Positions 28,735 to 36,935 of a stretch of 64,000 nucleotides of DNA are shown here, in pieces. Below the pieces are notes generated by a model, which worked only from the letters and a program-made list of their open reading frames with translations, did no database searches and was not told the DNA's origin. Numbering within the stretch: position 1 is the first letter of the stretch; the number at the start of each line of letters is the position of its first letter. The stretch is taken from assembly GCF_027571385.1 (NCBI RefSeq), contig NZ_CP085636.1:5008501-5072500 (forward strand), written 5' to 3'. Source of the DNA: Shewanella sp. MTB7 (lineage in GTDB: Bacteria; Pseudomonadota; Gammaproteobacteria; Enterobacterales; Shewanellaceae). The position numbers and the translations under genes were made by a program.

Positions 28735-29017
28735 TCCCCCTAGCTAACTTTGGGGCATTTCCGTGTTAGTGACTTACTCAGACAAGTCAAAATCGAAGAG
28801 ATAAATTATCAGGTGTAGGTGCGGCTACGAGTTTTGGCAGCATGGAAGCTGCCGTAAAGCCCACAGGGATGTGCTAGTGGTGTCTCGTAGAAGTATCTGC
28901 ACATTCCCCCGCTGAAGGCGATAGACAACCATGAAGGTACGAGCTTCAAGCACACCTGCAAATACCAAACTAGCCAGAAGCTAAATAAGAGAATGTAATC
29001 AGTCTTCATTCGAAGGT
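28735..29017 (+). repeat. ~280-bp tandem repeat, copy 1
   Basis: The unit begins around CTAACTTTGGGGC and contains CGAAGAGATAAA, GGTGTAGGTGCGGCTACGAG, a small hairpin (GGCAGC-ATGGA-GCTGCC), CCCACAGGGATGTGC, TCTCGTAGAAGTATC and ends near TTCATTCGAAGG. The palindromic segments suggest a structured RNA or a MITE-like unit. The next two units follow head to tail. Confidence 0.85.
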
Positions 29018-29296
29018 TAGCTAACTTTGGGGCAGAAACGTTTTACAAAATGCTACCAAGTAAAACCAAATCGAAGAGATAGATAAACAGGTGTAGATGC
29101 AGCTGCGAGCTTCCAAAACAAGGATGTTTTGGTAGAGCCCACACGGATGTGCTTGCGGCGTTTCGCAGAAGTACCTACACGTAAGCCTGCGGCAGGCAAT
29201 ATATGATAATGAAGATACAACCTTCAACAAGCTAGTCAATACCAAAAAATCAAATGAACCAAACCAAAAAATGTAATCAGCCTTCATTTGAAGGCT
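29018..29296 (+). repeat. ~280-bp tandem repeat, copy 2
   Basis: Same block order as copy 1: CTAACTTTGGGGC, CGAAGAGATAGATAAACAGG, GCAGCTGCGAG, hairpin (CCAAAACAAGGATGTTTTGG), CCCACACGGATGTGC, TTCGCAGAAGTACCT, ending CCTTCATTTGAAGG. The apical hairpin sequence differs from copy 1 while its pairing is kept, which points to conserved structure. Confidence 0.85.
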
Positions 29297-29575
29297 AACC
29301 AACTTTGGGGTAGAAACGATTTACAAAATGCTACCAATTAAAGCCTAATCGAAGAGATAAATAACCAAGTGTAGATGCGGCTGCGAGCTTCGACTTCTGG
29401 GATGAAGTCGTAGAGCGTATAGGGATATATTTACAGCGTCTCGCAGAAGTGTCGGCACATTCCTCGCTGGGAAGCGATAGATAACAATGAAGGAACGCCC
29501 CTCAAACACACCACTCAATACCAACTCAGCCAAAAGCTAAACTAGAGAATGTAATGAGCCTTCATTCGAAGGCTA
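29297..29575 (+). repeat. ~280-bp tandem repeat, copy 3
   Basis: Blocks: CCAACTTTGGGGTAGAAACG, CGAAGAGATAAATAACCA, GCGGCTGCGAG, hairpin (CGACTTC-TGGGAT-GAAGTCG), TCTCGCAGAAGTGTC, ending CCTTCATTCGAAGG. The hairpin stem differs again from copies 1 and 2 but remains paired. Confidence 0.85.
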
Positions 29576-29615
29576 TTTCATCCATGGAGAGAAGTAACGG
29601 CAAAACTCCAGCTCT

Positions 29616-29662
29616 TCTCCGTGATCTCCGTGATCTCCGTGATCTCCGTGATCTCCGTGAAG
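29616..29662. repeat. 9-bp microsatellite, five copies
   Basis: Five uninterrupted copies of TCTCCGTGA in a row. It lies between the 280-bp repeats and the fccA terminator, outside recognised genes. Confidence 0.9.
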
Positions 29663-29823
29663 CAAAGCACAACAACGTCCCTGTATAACGGCCAGTTCGG
29701 CTCCAGCCTCTCGCTCATTAACTTATGGCTTTGCCATATTCGCCGTGGTGAGGAATTTGTTGTCTTTAACTTAAAAGCTATCAACAATGAGCTGAGGGGA
29801 CATTTATGAAAAATGACACAAAC

Positions 29824-29854
29824 AAAAAAGCCTTCATCCGAAAATGAAGGCTTT
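29824..29854 (-). terminator. fccA Rho-independent terminator
   Basis: On the minus strand AAAGCCTTCAT / ATGAAGGCTTTTTT with a short loop, 24 bp after the fccA stop. The stem bases resemble the CCTTCATTCGAAGG that ends each 280-bp repeat. Confidence 0.9.
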
Positions 29855-29877
29855 CAATTTAAAGGTTAACTCTTAGA

Positions 29878-31668
29878 TTAATTCTTCTTAGAGTAAGTAG
29901 CTGCTTCCTCACCCGCTACTCTACCGAAGGTGATGATGTCAGAGATAGCATTACCACCTAAGCGGTTAGCACCATGTACGCCACCAGTTACTTCACCGGC
30001 ACCGTAAAGGCCTGGGATAACTTGCTGCTTGGCATTCATTATCTCAGCTTTAGAGTCGATTTTAACGCCGCCCATGGTGTGGTGTACGCCAGGTGTCACC
30101 TCAATGGCGTAGTAGTTGCCTTCATTAAGTGCACGAGGCAGGTTAGGACGTTCAAAGTCACTGTCTTTACCGCTAGTCACAAAAGTGTTGTAACGCGCCA
30201 CTGTTTCAGTCAACGCCTTACCATCGATATTCTCAAGCTTACCTAGATTAACCAGCGTATCAGCAGTTGGTGCAACCCCAAGACCAATATACTTATCAAT
30301 TTTCTTCAGTGACTTGCGAACAGAGTCATCGAAAATGAGATAAGCTGACTGACCTGTTTGGTTCAAAATAGCTTCAGAAGCCTTATCACGTGTAGTGATT
30401 TCGTTGACGAAACGCTTACCTTCACGGTTAACCAAGATAGCACCGTTACCACGCACCGCTTCAGTTACCATCACACCACCTTTAACAGATAGCGTTGGGT
30501 GGGCCTGGATGTACTGAAGGTCTACCATGGCTGCACCAGCATTTGCAGCTACGTCAATACCGTCACCAGTAGCACCTGGTTGGTTTGTTGATATGAAGCC
30601 TTTTAGCGTAGGATCTAGCTTAGCTACACGTTCATTGTTTTTAGCGAAACCACCAGTAGCTAGAATCACCGCATCGGCTTTAATCCAGTAATAGCCCTTG
30701 TACATGCCTTTAACTAGCAGGCCTTTTACTTTGCCAGAGTCATCTTTAAGGATCTCGATACCACGGGTATTCATACGCATATCAATATCGCGCTTAACCG
30801 CGTTATCATAAAGCACTTGAATCACATGAGCACCCACACCGGCACCACCTGTTGGACGATGTGAACGGTTAGCTGATGCGCCGCCCATACGGCCAACATC
30901 ATTAAGATCTGCACCCATGGCTGTCATCCAATCAACAGACCCTTTTGAATGAGTCACTAACACATCAACCAAAGCAGGATCATTGATGTCTCGACCCCCT
31001 TTCATGGTGTCTTTTCTCATTGATTCAACACTGTCTTCAATCTTTTTGGCTTTTTGCTGATCGGTCCAAGCAGCGTTCATGCCACCAGCGGCTAACTTAG
31101 CATTACCACCAATAACTGGCTCTTTCTCAATCAGAATGACCGAAGCACCTTTATCAAACGCCGCAACAGAGGCTGAGAAACCAGCTCCGCCAGAACCGAC
31201 AACCACAACATTAACCGTATCTTGTGGTGCAGCGGCAAGTGCAGCTTCACGCTCAGACTTGTCTTTGGCAAGGTCGGCAATACTTGGCTCGTTACGCTCC
31301 CATTTACCTACATAAGGCATATCAAAATCGAAGCTATGGCAAGAATCACAATAGACCATGGATTGTTCATGAGCACTATGGCAAGAGGTACAGGCTATTT
31401 CGCCAGGGAAGTGAGAGTCGTGAGCGTTATAGTGCTCATGCTTAGTTTCTTCAGCCACCTCATCCATGGAGCCGTGACAGGAAACACACTGAGCATTTTC
31501 ATAACTAAGGTTATCGTTAGATAGCTCACCATCAGCGGTATGACAAGAATCACACTCTTGGTTTTCAGCATGAAAATCGGCAAGGTTATCTGCAGCAGTG
31601 GCGTTGGCAGTTAAACCGACAGTGCCCAGTAGTGTTGCCAGATAGATGGCACTTTTAAGCTTTTTCAT
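29878..31668 (-). CDS. fccA: periplasmic tetraheme flavocytochrome c fumarate reductase
   Basis: A 596-residue precursor; signal peptide 1-26 leaves a mature protein of about 570 residues, the size of Shewanella Fcc3/FccA. Four CxxCH heme sites lie in the first 110 residues ([27 protein letters not shown]). The FAD domain follows with [19 protein letters not shown] and [15 protein letters not shown]; active-site segments [31 protein letters not shown] and [13 protein letters not shown] hold the expected His and Arg residues, and [19 protein letters not shown] closes the FAD site. It reduces fumarate at the end of the anaerobic chain. I start at the ATG at 31668 behind AGGAGA; an upstream in-frame start would add 17 residues before the signal peptide. 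Confidence 0.95.
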   Translation of the reverse strand: MKKLKSAIYLATLLGTVGLTANATAADNLADFHAENQECDSCHTADGELSNDNLSYENAQCVSCHGSMDEVAEETKHEHYNAHDSHFPGEIACTSCHSAHEQSMVYCDSCHSFDFDMPYVGKWERNEPSIADLAKDKSEREAALAAAPQDTVNVVVVGSGGAGFSASVAAFDKGASVILIEKEPVIGGNAKLAAGGMNAAWTDQQKAKKIEDSVESMRKDTMKGGRDINDPALVDVLVTHSKGSVDWMTAMGADLNDVGRMGGASANRSHRPTGGAGVGAHVIQVLYDNAVKRDIDMRMNTRGIEILKDDSGKVKGLLVKGMYKGYYWIKADAVILATGGFAKNNERVAKLDPTLKGFISTNQPGATGDGIDVAANAGAAMVDLQYIQAHPTLSVKGGVMVTEAVRGNGAILVNREGKRFVNEITTRDKASEAILNQTGQSAYLIFDDSVRKSLKKIDKYIGLGVAPTADTLVNLGKLENIDGKALTETVARYNTFVTSGKDSDFERPNLPRALNEGNYYAIEVTPGVHHTMGGVKIDSKAEIMNAKQQVIPGLYGAGEVTGGVHGANRLGGNAISDIITFGRVAGEEAATYSKKN

Positions 31669-31871
31669 CACGTCTCCTAATGTCCGATTTAAACAAAATG
31701 TTCTTAATCGAACCTTCATCTCTATTATTTTCAGCTAGAGTTTCGCAATATCCTTGATATCGTCAGCCCTCTATTTCAAATAAATTGTCGATGATTCCCT
31801 CCATTCGCTCAAGCTGAAGCGACAATCATGGATCTAAAATCAAGCTAGCTTCACAGCTCCATTTTTCTGTC

Positions 31872-31915
31872 ATGCAAAAGTGCATCAATAAACTGGCCAA
31901 TATGCAATTATGCAT
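31872..31915. promoter_or_regulatory. paired palindromic operator candidates
   Basis: Two perfect palindromes ATGCA-N4-TGCAT lie at 31872-31885 and 31902-31915, centres exactly 30 bp apart (about three helical turns), upstream of fccA. A third site of this kind was not seen nearby. The spacing suggests two dimers of one regulator on the same DNA face. The identity of the regulator is unknown. Confidence 0.5.
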
Positions 31916-31972
31916 CCCCCCTAAAGAGGTAGATCACAAAACATCTGCTATAGAGGAAAAAGAGGGCTAATA

Positions 31973-32232
31973 CCAATCAGTATAAAGATTTGATCGCTCA
32001 GCGAGAGTTTAGCGGTCCTGAGGCAAGGCAGCGAGTGAAGAGCATAGTTATTCTACGGTTAAGCTCGTTAACACAGCATCAGAACCGCTAAAACTCGCCT
32101 GTAAGGAGTGTTTTTGGCTGCCTACTTCTGCGTTGAATGAACTCATAAGGGAACAACCATTATGTCATCCATTCGCCTTGAATTAGTTTGCCAAAAAACA
32201 CTCTGAGTAGATCAACTTCTTATACTGATTGG
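31973..32232. mobile_element. 260-bp MITE bounded by TA, IS630/mariner-like ends
   Basis: The terminal inverted repeats CCAATCAGTATAA / TTATACTGATTGG are perfect over 13 bp and flanked by TA on both sides. An inner palindrome (GCGAG-GTTTAGCGGT...ACCGCTAAAACTCGC) would let much of it fold back. It codes for no protein. The end motif CCAATCAGTA also ends the decayed IS630-family element at 5703-6809, whose relatives could have moved it. Confidence 0.85.
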
Positions 32233-32351
32233 TATAATAGACCTTATTAAGGTGAAGAAATCCTTGTCAGAGTACAATACGAGAAAAGTAAATATATGGA
32301 TTTGCGTCAGATAACACATTTCCTCCTATAGAGACTTGGTAAAATCTCACC

Positions 32352-34403
32352 ATGAAATATTTATCTTTTTTACTTTTTTGTGTGAGCTTCACCTCTTTAT
32401 TAGCTCAGGCTGAAACTCAGCCTCAAAAAAGCATCACCTTTGGTGTTCACTCCAAAACAGCGCCTCTTGAGTGGCGTAGCAATGGTGTCGATCAAGGCTT
32501 TAATGTTGAACTGATGAATCGTATCGGCCAACTTTGCGGATCGAGGATCCTTATTAGGCGCAAAACCTTTCAGCAGTTGCTAACAGATGTCCATGCTCCT
32601 GATAGTGACATTGATGTAATAGCCATTGTCAGCCCGGTCTCCATCGACAGAAAACTGAGCCAATCAGATCCAATCTATGCCACTCACGCCAAAGCCTACA
32701 CCTTACAAGGTAAAGGATTTATCGATAGCTGGCATGACCTGATTGGCAAGCGTGTTGCCATCAAAAAAGGTGCTTTTGTTGACGTTTATCTATCAGATCA
32801 AGAGCAGGAGTTTGAGCGAGTGGATGTCGACTTGTATGAAACAGGTTTCCAACTGCTCATAAAAGGAGAGGTCGATGTCGTACTGGCGGAGAATTTTGTC
32901 GCTCGGCGATTATTGCCATTTTACCCCTCAATCAGAAGCTCGAGTGACCCACTAATATATGGTGCATTTAACTTTGTCACTAACAGCAAGAATGCCCCAT
33001 TAATGGCACAAATTAATGATGCATTAAGGCAGCTAAAACTGTCTGGCGAATACGACACACTCGTCAATGAGTGGTTTGGTACTGGACGGGAAAAGGTCGA
33101 CTTGACCTCTACTCAGCATAAGATGCTATGGCTAGCGACTTTAATCAGTATCATCTCTGCGTTAGGAACCATACTCACGGTTTATATCAGTAGAAGTCTT
33201 AAGAAACGTACTCAGTCACTAAAAGTGGAGCTGAATCAACGTCTACAAGTTGAAAGCCAAATACTAAAACTGTCGCAACAGTTTCAGTCAGTACTCAACG
33301 GTATCCCACATGGCGTCACCTTATACAATCGAGAATGTGAGTGTTTATGGAGCAATGACAAGAATAATCAACTGTTGCAAAGTCCCGATTTCCACTTCAC
33401 CCATGGTCAAACTTTTCAACTCAAAACCACGTTAATTGAAGTATTAGACGAGCAAAAATCTCTAACCGCAGACATGAGTTACCACAACCAATTTTGGCAA
33501 CTACAGATCCATCCTATCGATGATGATCAAGCCGTTATCCTCTTAGAGGAAGCCACAGAGCAACAAGCCTTAAGGCAAGCAAACAATGAAGCGAGCCGTC
33601 TGGCCTCATTGGGTGAGTTATCAGCAGGTGTTGCCCACGAGATCAATAACCCAACCGGACTTATCATCCACTCAATCGCATTCTTAAACCATGCCATTAA
33701 TGATCTAAAACCTGCAGCACAATACTATATGCAGCAAAATCCATTTTGGTCTGTGGCGGGGCTAGATCCCCAGCACGCCATCAGCGAGCTAGAGATGAGC
33801 TGCTCGACAATTGATGACGGTGCCAACCGTATAAGTCGTATCGTTAACGATCTGAAATGTTATGCAAGACCCAATATTGCCAGCGAATATCAAAGATTTA
33901 AGCTCAATGAAGTCGTCATGGTTTCCCTTAGATTAACCGCAAACCAGCTAAAGCTATTCCAAGTAGAATGTCATCTGCAGGAGCCCGCACCTGAATTACT
34001 TGGGGATGCTCAGCAACTTCAACAAGTGCTAATCAACTTGATTCAAAATGCTTGTCATGCATCGCAGTCCACATCAGATATGAATACTAGTCTCATCACT
34101 ATCGAAACTAGTACCTTGGCTAACACCGCCTGCTTAACCATTACAGACACAGGAACGGGTATGGATAGCGCAACATTGAAGCGCATTACGGAACCTTTTT
34201 TTACCACTAGACGATCCTGTGGTGGGACAGGTTTAGGCCTCTCCGTCTGCAGTCGGATCATCAAAGAACACCATGGTGAAATGCAGATTAGTTCACGTCT
34301 AGGCATTGGGACTCAAATCAAATTAATCTTCCCATTATCACCCGCACCTATTGAAGGTAAAAAACCAGACCTTGAAACAGAGCATAAGATTAGGTACAAC
34401 TAG
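32352..34403 (+). CDS. sensor histidine kinase with periplasmic solute-binding domain
   Basis: A 683-residue membrane kinase. Signal peptide 1-20; an SBP_bac_3-type periplasmic binding domain at about 28-240 (FGVHSKTAPLEWRSNGVDQGF, GEYDTLVNEWFG); a transmembrane helix near 257-275; a PAS-like region (QFQSVLNGIPHGVTLYN); HisKA with phosphoacceptor His429 (GELSAGVAHEINNPTG); HATPase motifs DTGTGMD and GGTGLGLS. Binding-domain kinases of this design sense small organic acids or amino acids. The response regulator gene starts on the base after its stop. It faces fccA divergently, with a MITE between them, so it may control fumarate respiration; this is inference. Confidence 0.9.
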   Translation: MKYLSFLLFCVSFTSLLAQAETQPQKSITFGVHSKTAPLEWRSNGVDQGFNVELMNRIGQLCGSRILIRRKTFQQLLTDVHAPDSDIDVIAIVSPVSIDRKLSQSDPIYATHAKAYTLQGKGFIDSWHDLIGKRVAIKKGAFVDVYLSDQEQEFERVDVDLYETGFQLLIKGEVDVVLAENFVARRLLPFYPSIRSSSDPLIYGAFNFVTNSKNAPLMAQINDALRQLKLSGEYDTLVNEWFGTGREKVDLTSTQHKMLWLATLISIISALGTILTVYISRSLKKRTQSLKVELNQRLQVESQILKLSQQFQSVLNGIPHGVTLYNRECECLWSNDKNNQLLQSPDFHFTHGQTFQLKTTLIEVLDEQKSLTADMSYHNQFWQLQIHPIDDDQAVILLEEATEQQALRQANNEASRLASLGELSAGVAHEINNPTGLIIHSIAFLNHAINDLKPAAQYYMQQNPFWSVAGLDPQHAISELEMSCSTIDDGANRISRIVNDLKCYARPNIASEYQRFKLNEVVMVSLRLTANQLKLFQVECHLQEPAPELLGDAQQLQQVLINLIQNACHASQSTSDMNTSLITIETSTLANTACLTITDTGTGMDSATLKRITEPFFTTRRSCGGTGLGLSVCSRIIKEHHGEMQISSRLGIGTQIKLIFPLSPAPIEGKKPDLETEHKIRYN

Positions 34404-35783
34404 ATGAAGTTAGCCAGAAATATTTTATTAGTAGACGATGAAGCTGCATGGCTAAGAACTTTAGCCCTCACCTTAAACCGTCTCGTACCTGAAGCTCATA
34501 TCGATACCTGCGTCGACAGCAGACAGGTTATCAACCGACTGTCTGTCGATGATTACGCCTTAGTCCTGCTCGATCTAACCATGCCATTTCACTCTGGAGA
34601 AACTTTACTGGAGATGATCCGCGCAGACTTTCCTAAGACTCGGGTCATCATAGTCACAGGAGTTAATGAGGTCGATACTGCCGTGCGCTGCATCAAAAAT
34701 GGCGCCTATGATTACTTTATCAAAACGGACAAGGTCGACGACTTAGCGAGAACAGTTCGAAGAGCCCTTGAGGTCGTCGGCCTTGAGCGTAACTACTTAA
34801 GGATAAAAGAGCGATTCTTGAGCCGCACCCTAAGCCAACCTGAGGCCTTCAATAACATCTTAACTTGCGAACCCGCCTTGCTCGACCAATTCCGCTATCT
34901 CGAGGCGGTTGCCCTAAGCCCTGAACCTATTCTTATCCAGGGAGAGAGCGGTACTGGCAAAGATGAATTTGCCAAGTCTTGTCATCAGCTTTGCTGCCGC
35001 GATGCCCCTTTCACCAATGTGAACCTGACAGGTATCAGCACTCAAGCATTTGAACTGCAGCTATTTGGCCAAATCCACACCCAAGATGATGGTCAAATAT
35101 CCGCTCAGGCTGGGGTATTACACCAAGTGGGCAACGGCTTACTCTACCTCAATGAGATCGGTGAGTTACCACTGGAAGCTCAGGCGAAATTGGTCGATGT
35201 TATCGAACATAAACAGTACTACCCCATAGGCAGCGATCGCCCCTACCCGGTAAAATGTAAAATAATCACCTCAAGCCAAGACGATCTTCTCGCCCTTAAT
35301 ATTGCGGGAAAATTCCGCAGCGATCTCCTCTACAGACTGCAATCCCATAAAATAAAGTTGCCCCCTTTAAGAGAGAGAAAACTGGATCTGTCGATGTTGA
35401 TCAATCACTTTATTGCATTGGCGGCACAAGAGATGGGACTCGAAAGCCCTCAACAGCCGAGTCATTTAGCTCATCAATTGGAAGGTTATAGTTTTCCAGG
35501 GAATCTGCATGAATTAAAGGGGATGGTATTTGATAGTGTTAGCCGCAGTAACGGCATACAACTGAACACAACTCCTTTTATGGAAGCGATTAATGAGCAG
35601 AAAAATACCACTGCGACGACAAAGAGCAAGATGGTATTTCCCAAGAAACTACCAACCCTTGCTCAAATGAGTAACGCACTAATTAACGAGGCTATGAGCC
35701 GTGCTGCCAGCAACCAAACAGCGGCCGCTCAGATGCTGGGGATAAGCCAAAGTGCGTTGAGTCGTCGCCTTAAAGGTCAGTAG
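34404..35783 (+). CDS. NtrC-type response regulator with degenerate AAA+ domain
   Basis: A 459-residue regulator: receiver domain 1-125 with Asp57 (LVLLDLTMPF), AAA+ domain about 150-370 and a Fis-type helix-turn-helix at the C-terminus (NQTAAAQMLGISQSALSRRL). Walker A is GESGTGKDE. Two key features are altered: the loop that normally carries GAFTGA reads FGQIHTQDDGQ, so contact with sigma-54 is not expected, and Walker B reads LLYLNEIGELP with Asn in place of the first Asp. Arg fingers in PPLRERKLDL remain. It starts directly after the kinase gene stop. It may act as a sigma-70 regulator, like TyrR-type relatives that lack GAFTGA. Confidence 0.88.
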   Translation: MKLARNILLVDDEAAWLRTLALTLNRLVPEAHIDTCVDSRQVINRLSVDDYALVLLDLTMPFHSGETLLEMIRADFPKTRVIIVTGVNEVDTAVRCIKNGAYDYFIKTDKVDDLARTVRRALEVVGLERNYLRIKERFLSRTLSQPEAFNNILTCEPALLDQFRYLEAVALSPEPILIQGESGTGKDEFAKSCHQLCCRDAPFTNVNLTGISTQAFELQLFGQIHTQDDGQISAQAGVLHQVGNGLLYLNEIGELPLEAQAKLVDVIEHKQYYPIGSDRPYPVKCKIITSSQDDLLALNIAGKFRSDLLYRLQSHKIKLPPLRERKLDLSMLINHFIALAAQEMGLESPQQPSHLAHQLEGYSFPGNLHELKGMVFDSVSRSNGIQLNTTPFMEAINEQKNTTATTKSKMVFPKKLPTLAQMSNALINEAMSRAASNQTAAAQMLGISQSALSRRLKGQ

Positions 35784-35830
35784 GAGATATTATTTTTATA
35801 ATAACTCTGCATTTTATGGAGGAACCCATT

Positions 35831-36694
35831 TCACATAACGGAAAATTGGCTATGTTCATCAGTGGTGAGCTGTTCATTTCCGAGAAATAGTCGTTGCGGG
35901 TGGGTATATATGGTCACCCTATTTTCACGACAAAAGCCAACTAGGGTGATATTCGATTTATGGGCAATTTCGATGGCTAAAGAGGTCGCCGAAGAGATAG
36001 CAAACACAATACTAATATTTGCAACAGCGGCTTTCTGTACCATCTCAAAACTGGCTCTACTGGTAAGTAATAAAGCGGTTTGAACAGATGATTTATCGGT
36101 CGATATATGGCCGATTAGTTTATCTAAGGCAACGTGACGACCTACATCCTCAAAACAAGAAGTGATCTCACCTTCTGCTGACAACATGGCGGCGGCATGT
36201 GTCGCGCCAGTCAAGTTAAAGGTCTGCTGGTATTTATGTAAGTTTGCTAATGCCCTCTTTAAGTAGGTTAAATCAAACTGTTTTTTCCCAGTCACTTTTA
36301 CCGTAGGTTTAACGGTTTGCTCAATTTGTTCAACCCCACAGATCCCACAGCCAGTTCGCCCAGCAAGACTGCGTCTATGCTGTTTCAGCTGCATAAAACA
36401 ACGCTGGCTAATCTCTATGTGTATCAAGATCCCAGTCTCAATTTGCTCAACCTCAATGGCGCGAATATCTTGTGCATTTTTAATGATAGATTCAGACAAA
36501 CTAAAGCCAATGGCAAACTCCTTCAAAGCCGTTGGACTGGCCATCATCACCACATGAGAAATACCATTGTAAATCAGAGCAACTCTCACCTCTGTTGCCA
36601 CGGTTTCTATCAAGGTTTGTTTTCTATCATTGCGAAAGCACGTTACTTCAACCTGTTCGGTAATGTTATTGGGACCGCACACAAGTTCCATCAT
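35831..36694 (-). CDS. fdhD: FdhD, sulfurtransferase for formate dehydrogenase maturation
   Basis: FdhD passes sulfur from IscS to the molybdenum cofactor of formate dehydrogenase, without which the enzyme is inactive. The 287-residue product carries the CGxCG motif (GRTGCGICGVEQ) near residue 115, and the conserved EFAIGFSLSESII, THAAAM, and FEDVGRHVALDKLIG blocks. I chose the ATG at 36694 with GGAA eight bases upstream; an ATG at 36742 would add 16 residues. It lies next to the Sec genes and the formate dehydrogenase operon, on the same strand as they are but separated by selC. Confidence 0.92.
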   Translation of the reverse strand: MMELVCGPNNITEQVEVTCFRNDRKQTLIETVATEVRVALIYNGISHVVMMASPTALKEFAIGFSLSESIIKNAQDIRAIEVEQIETGILIHIEISQRCFMQLKQHRRSLAGRTGCGICGVEQIEQTVKPTVKVTGKKQFDLTYLKRALANLHKYQQTFNLTGATHAAAMLSAEGEITSCFEDVGRHVALDKLIGHISTDKSSVQTALLLTSRASFEMVQKAAVANISIVFAISSATSLAIEIAHKSNITLVGFCRENRVTIYTHPQRLFLGNEQLTTDEHSQFSVM

Positions 36695-36840
36695 AGTGAT
36701 ATTCCATTTTATGGTAAATAATGTCCCACTTATCGTCATCAAAATCGAAAACTGACTGTCGGACTCACATTTTATAAATATACAAATCGCTTGATATTGT
36801 TTAGCAATATAAAAGCATCTATTATCCGCCCAAGTGATAT

Positions 36841-36935
36841 GGAAGAACGTCGTTTCCGGTGAAACGTCTGGACTTCAAATCCAGGTGGGGCTGCCAGCAG
36901 TCCCGGGTAGGTTCAACTCCTATGTTCTTCCGCCA
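36841..36935 (+). tRNA. selC: tRNA-Sec (UCA anticodon)
   Basis: A 95-nt tRNA with encoded CCA. The 8-bp acceptor stem GGAAGAAC / GTTCTTCC, the long D stem, anticodon TCA in GACTTCAAATCC, the large variable arm and the T arm GGTTCAACTCC match E. coli selC closely. Its last 23 bases overlap the 3' end of selB on the other strand. Confidence 0.97.

Noticed and set aside
28809..29533. Open frames of 60-90 codons on the minus strand inside the tandem repeats
   Set aside because: They lie wholly in the 280-bp units, differ in frame between copies, lack ribosome-binding sites and change exactly where the hairpins change.
29616..29662. Possible CRISPR array
   Set aside because: The repeat unit is 9 bp with no spacers; it is a simple microsatellite. 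No CRISPR array or cas gene is in the window.
32352..34403. Sigma-54 promoter for fccA or the kinase gene
   Set aside because: GGCC-AATATGC near 31896 has the wrong GG-GC spacing, and the adjacent regulator lacks GAFTGA.
35784..35830. Search for a terminator between the response regulator and fdhD genes
   Set aside because: Only 47 bp separate the convergent stops and no stem with a T-run is visible.
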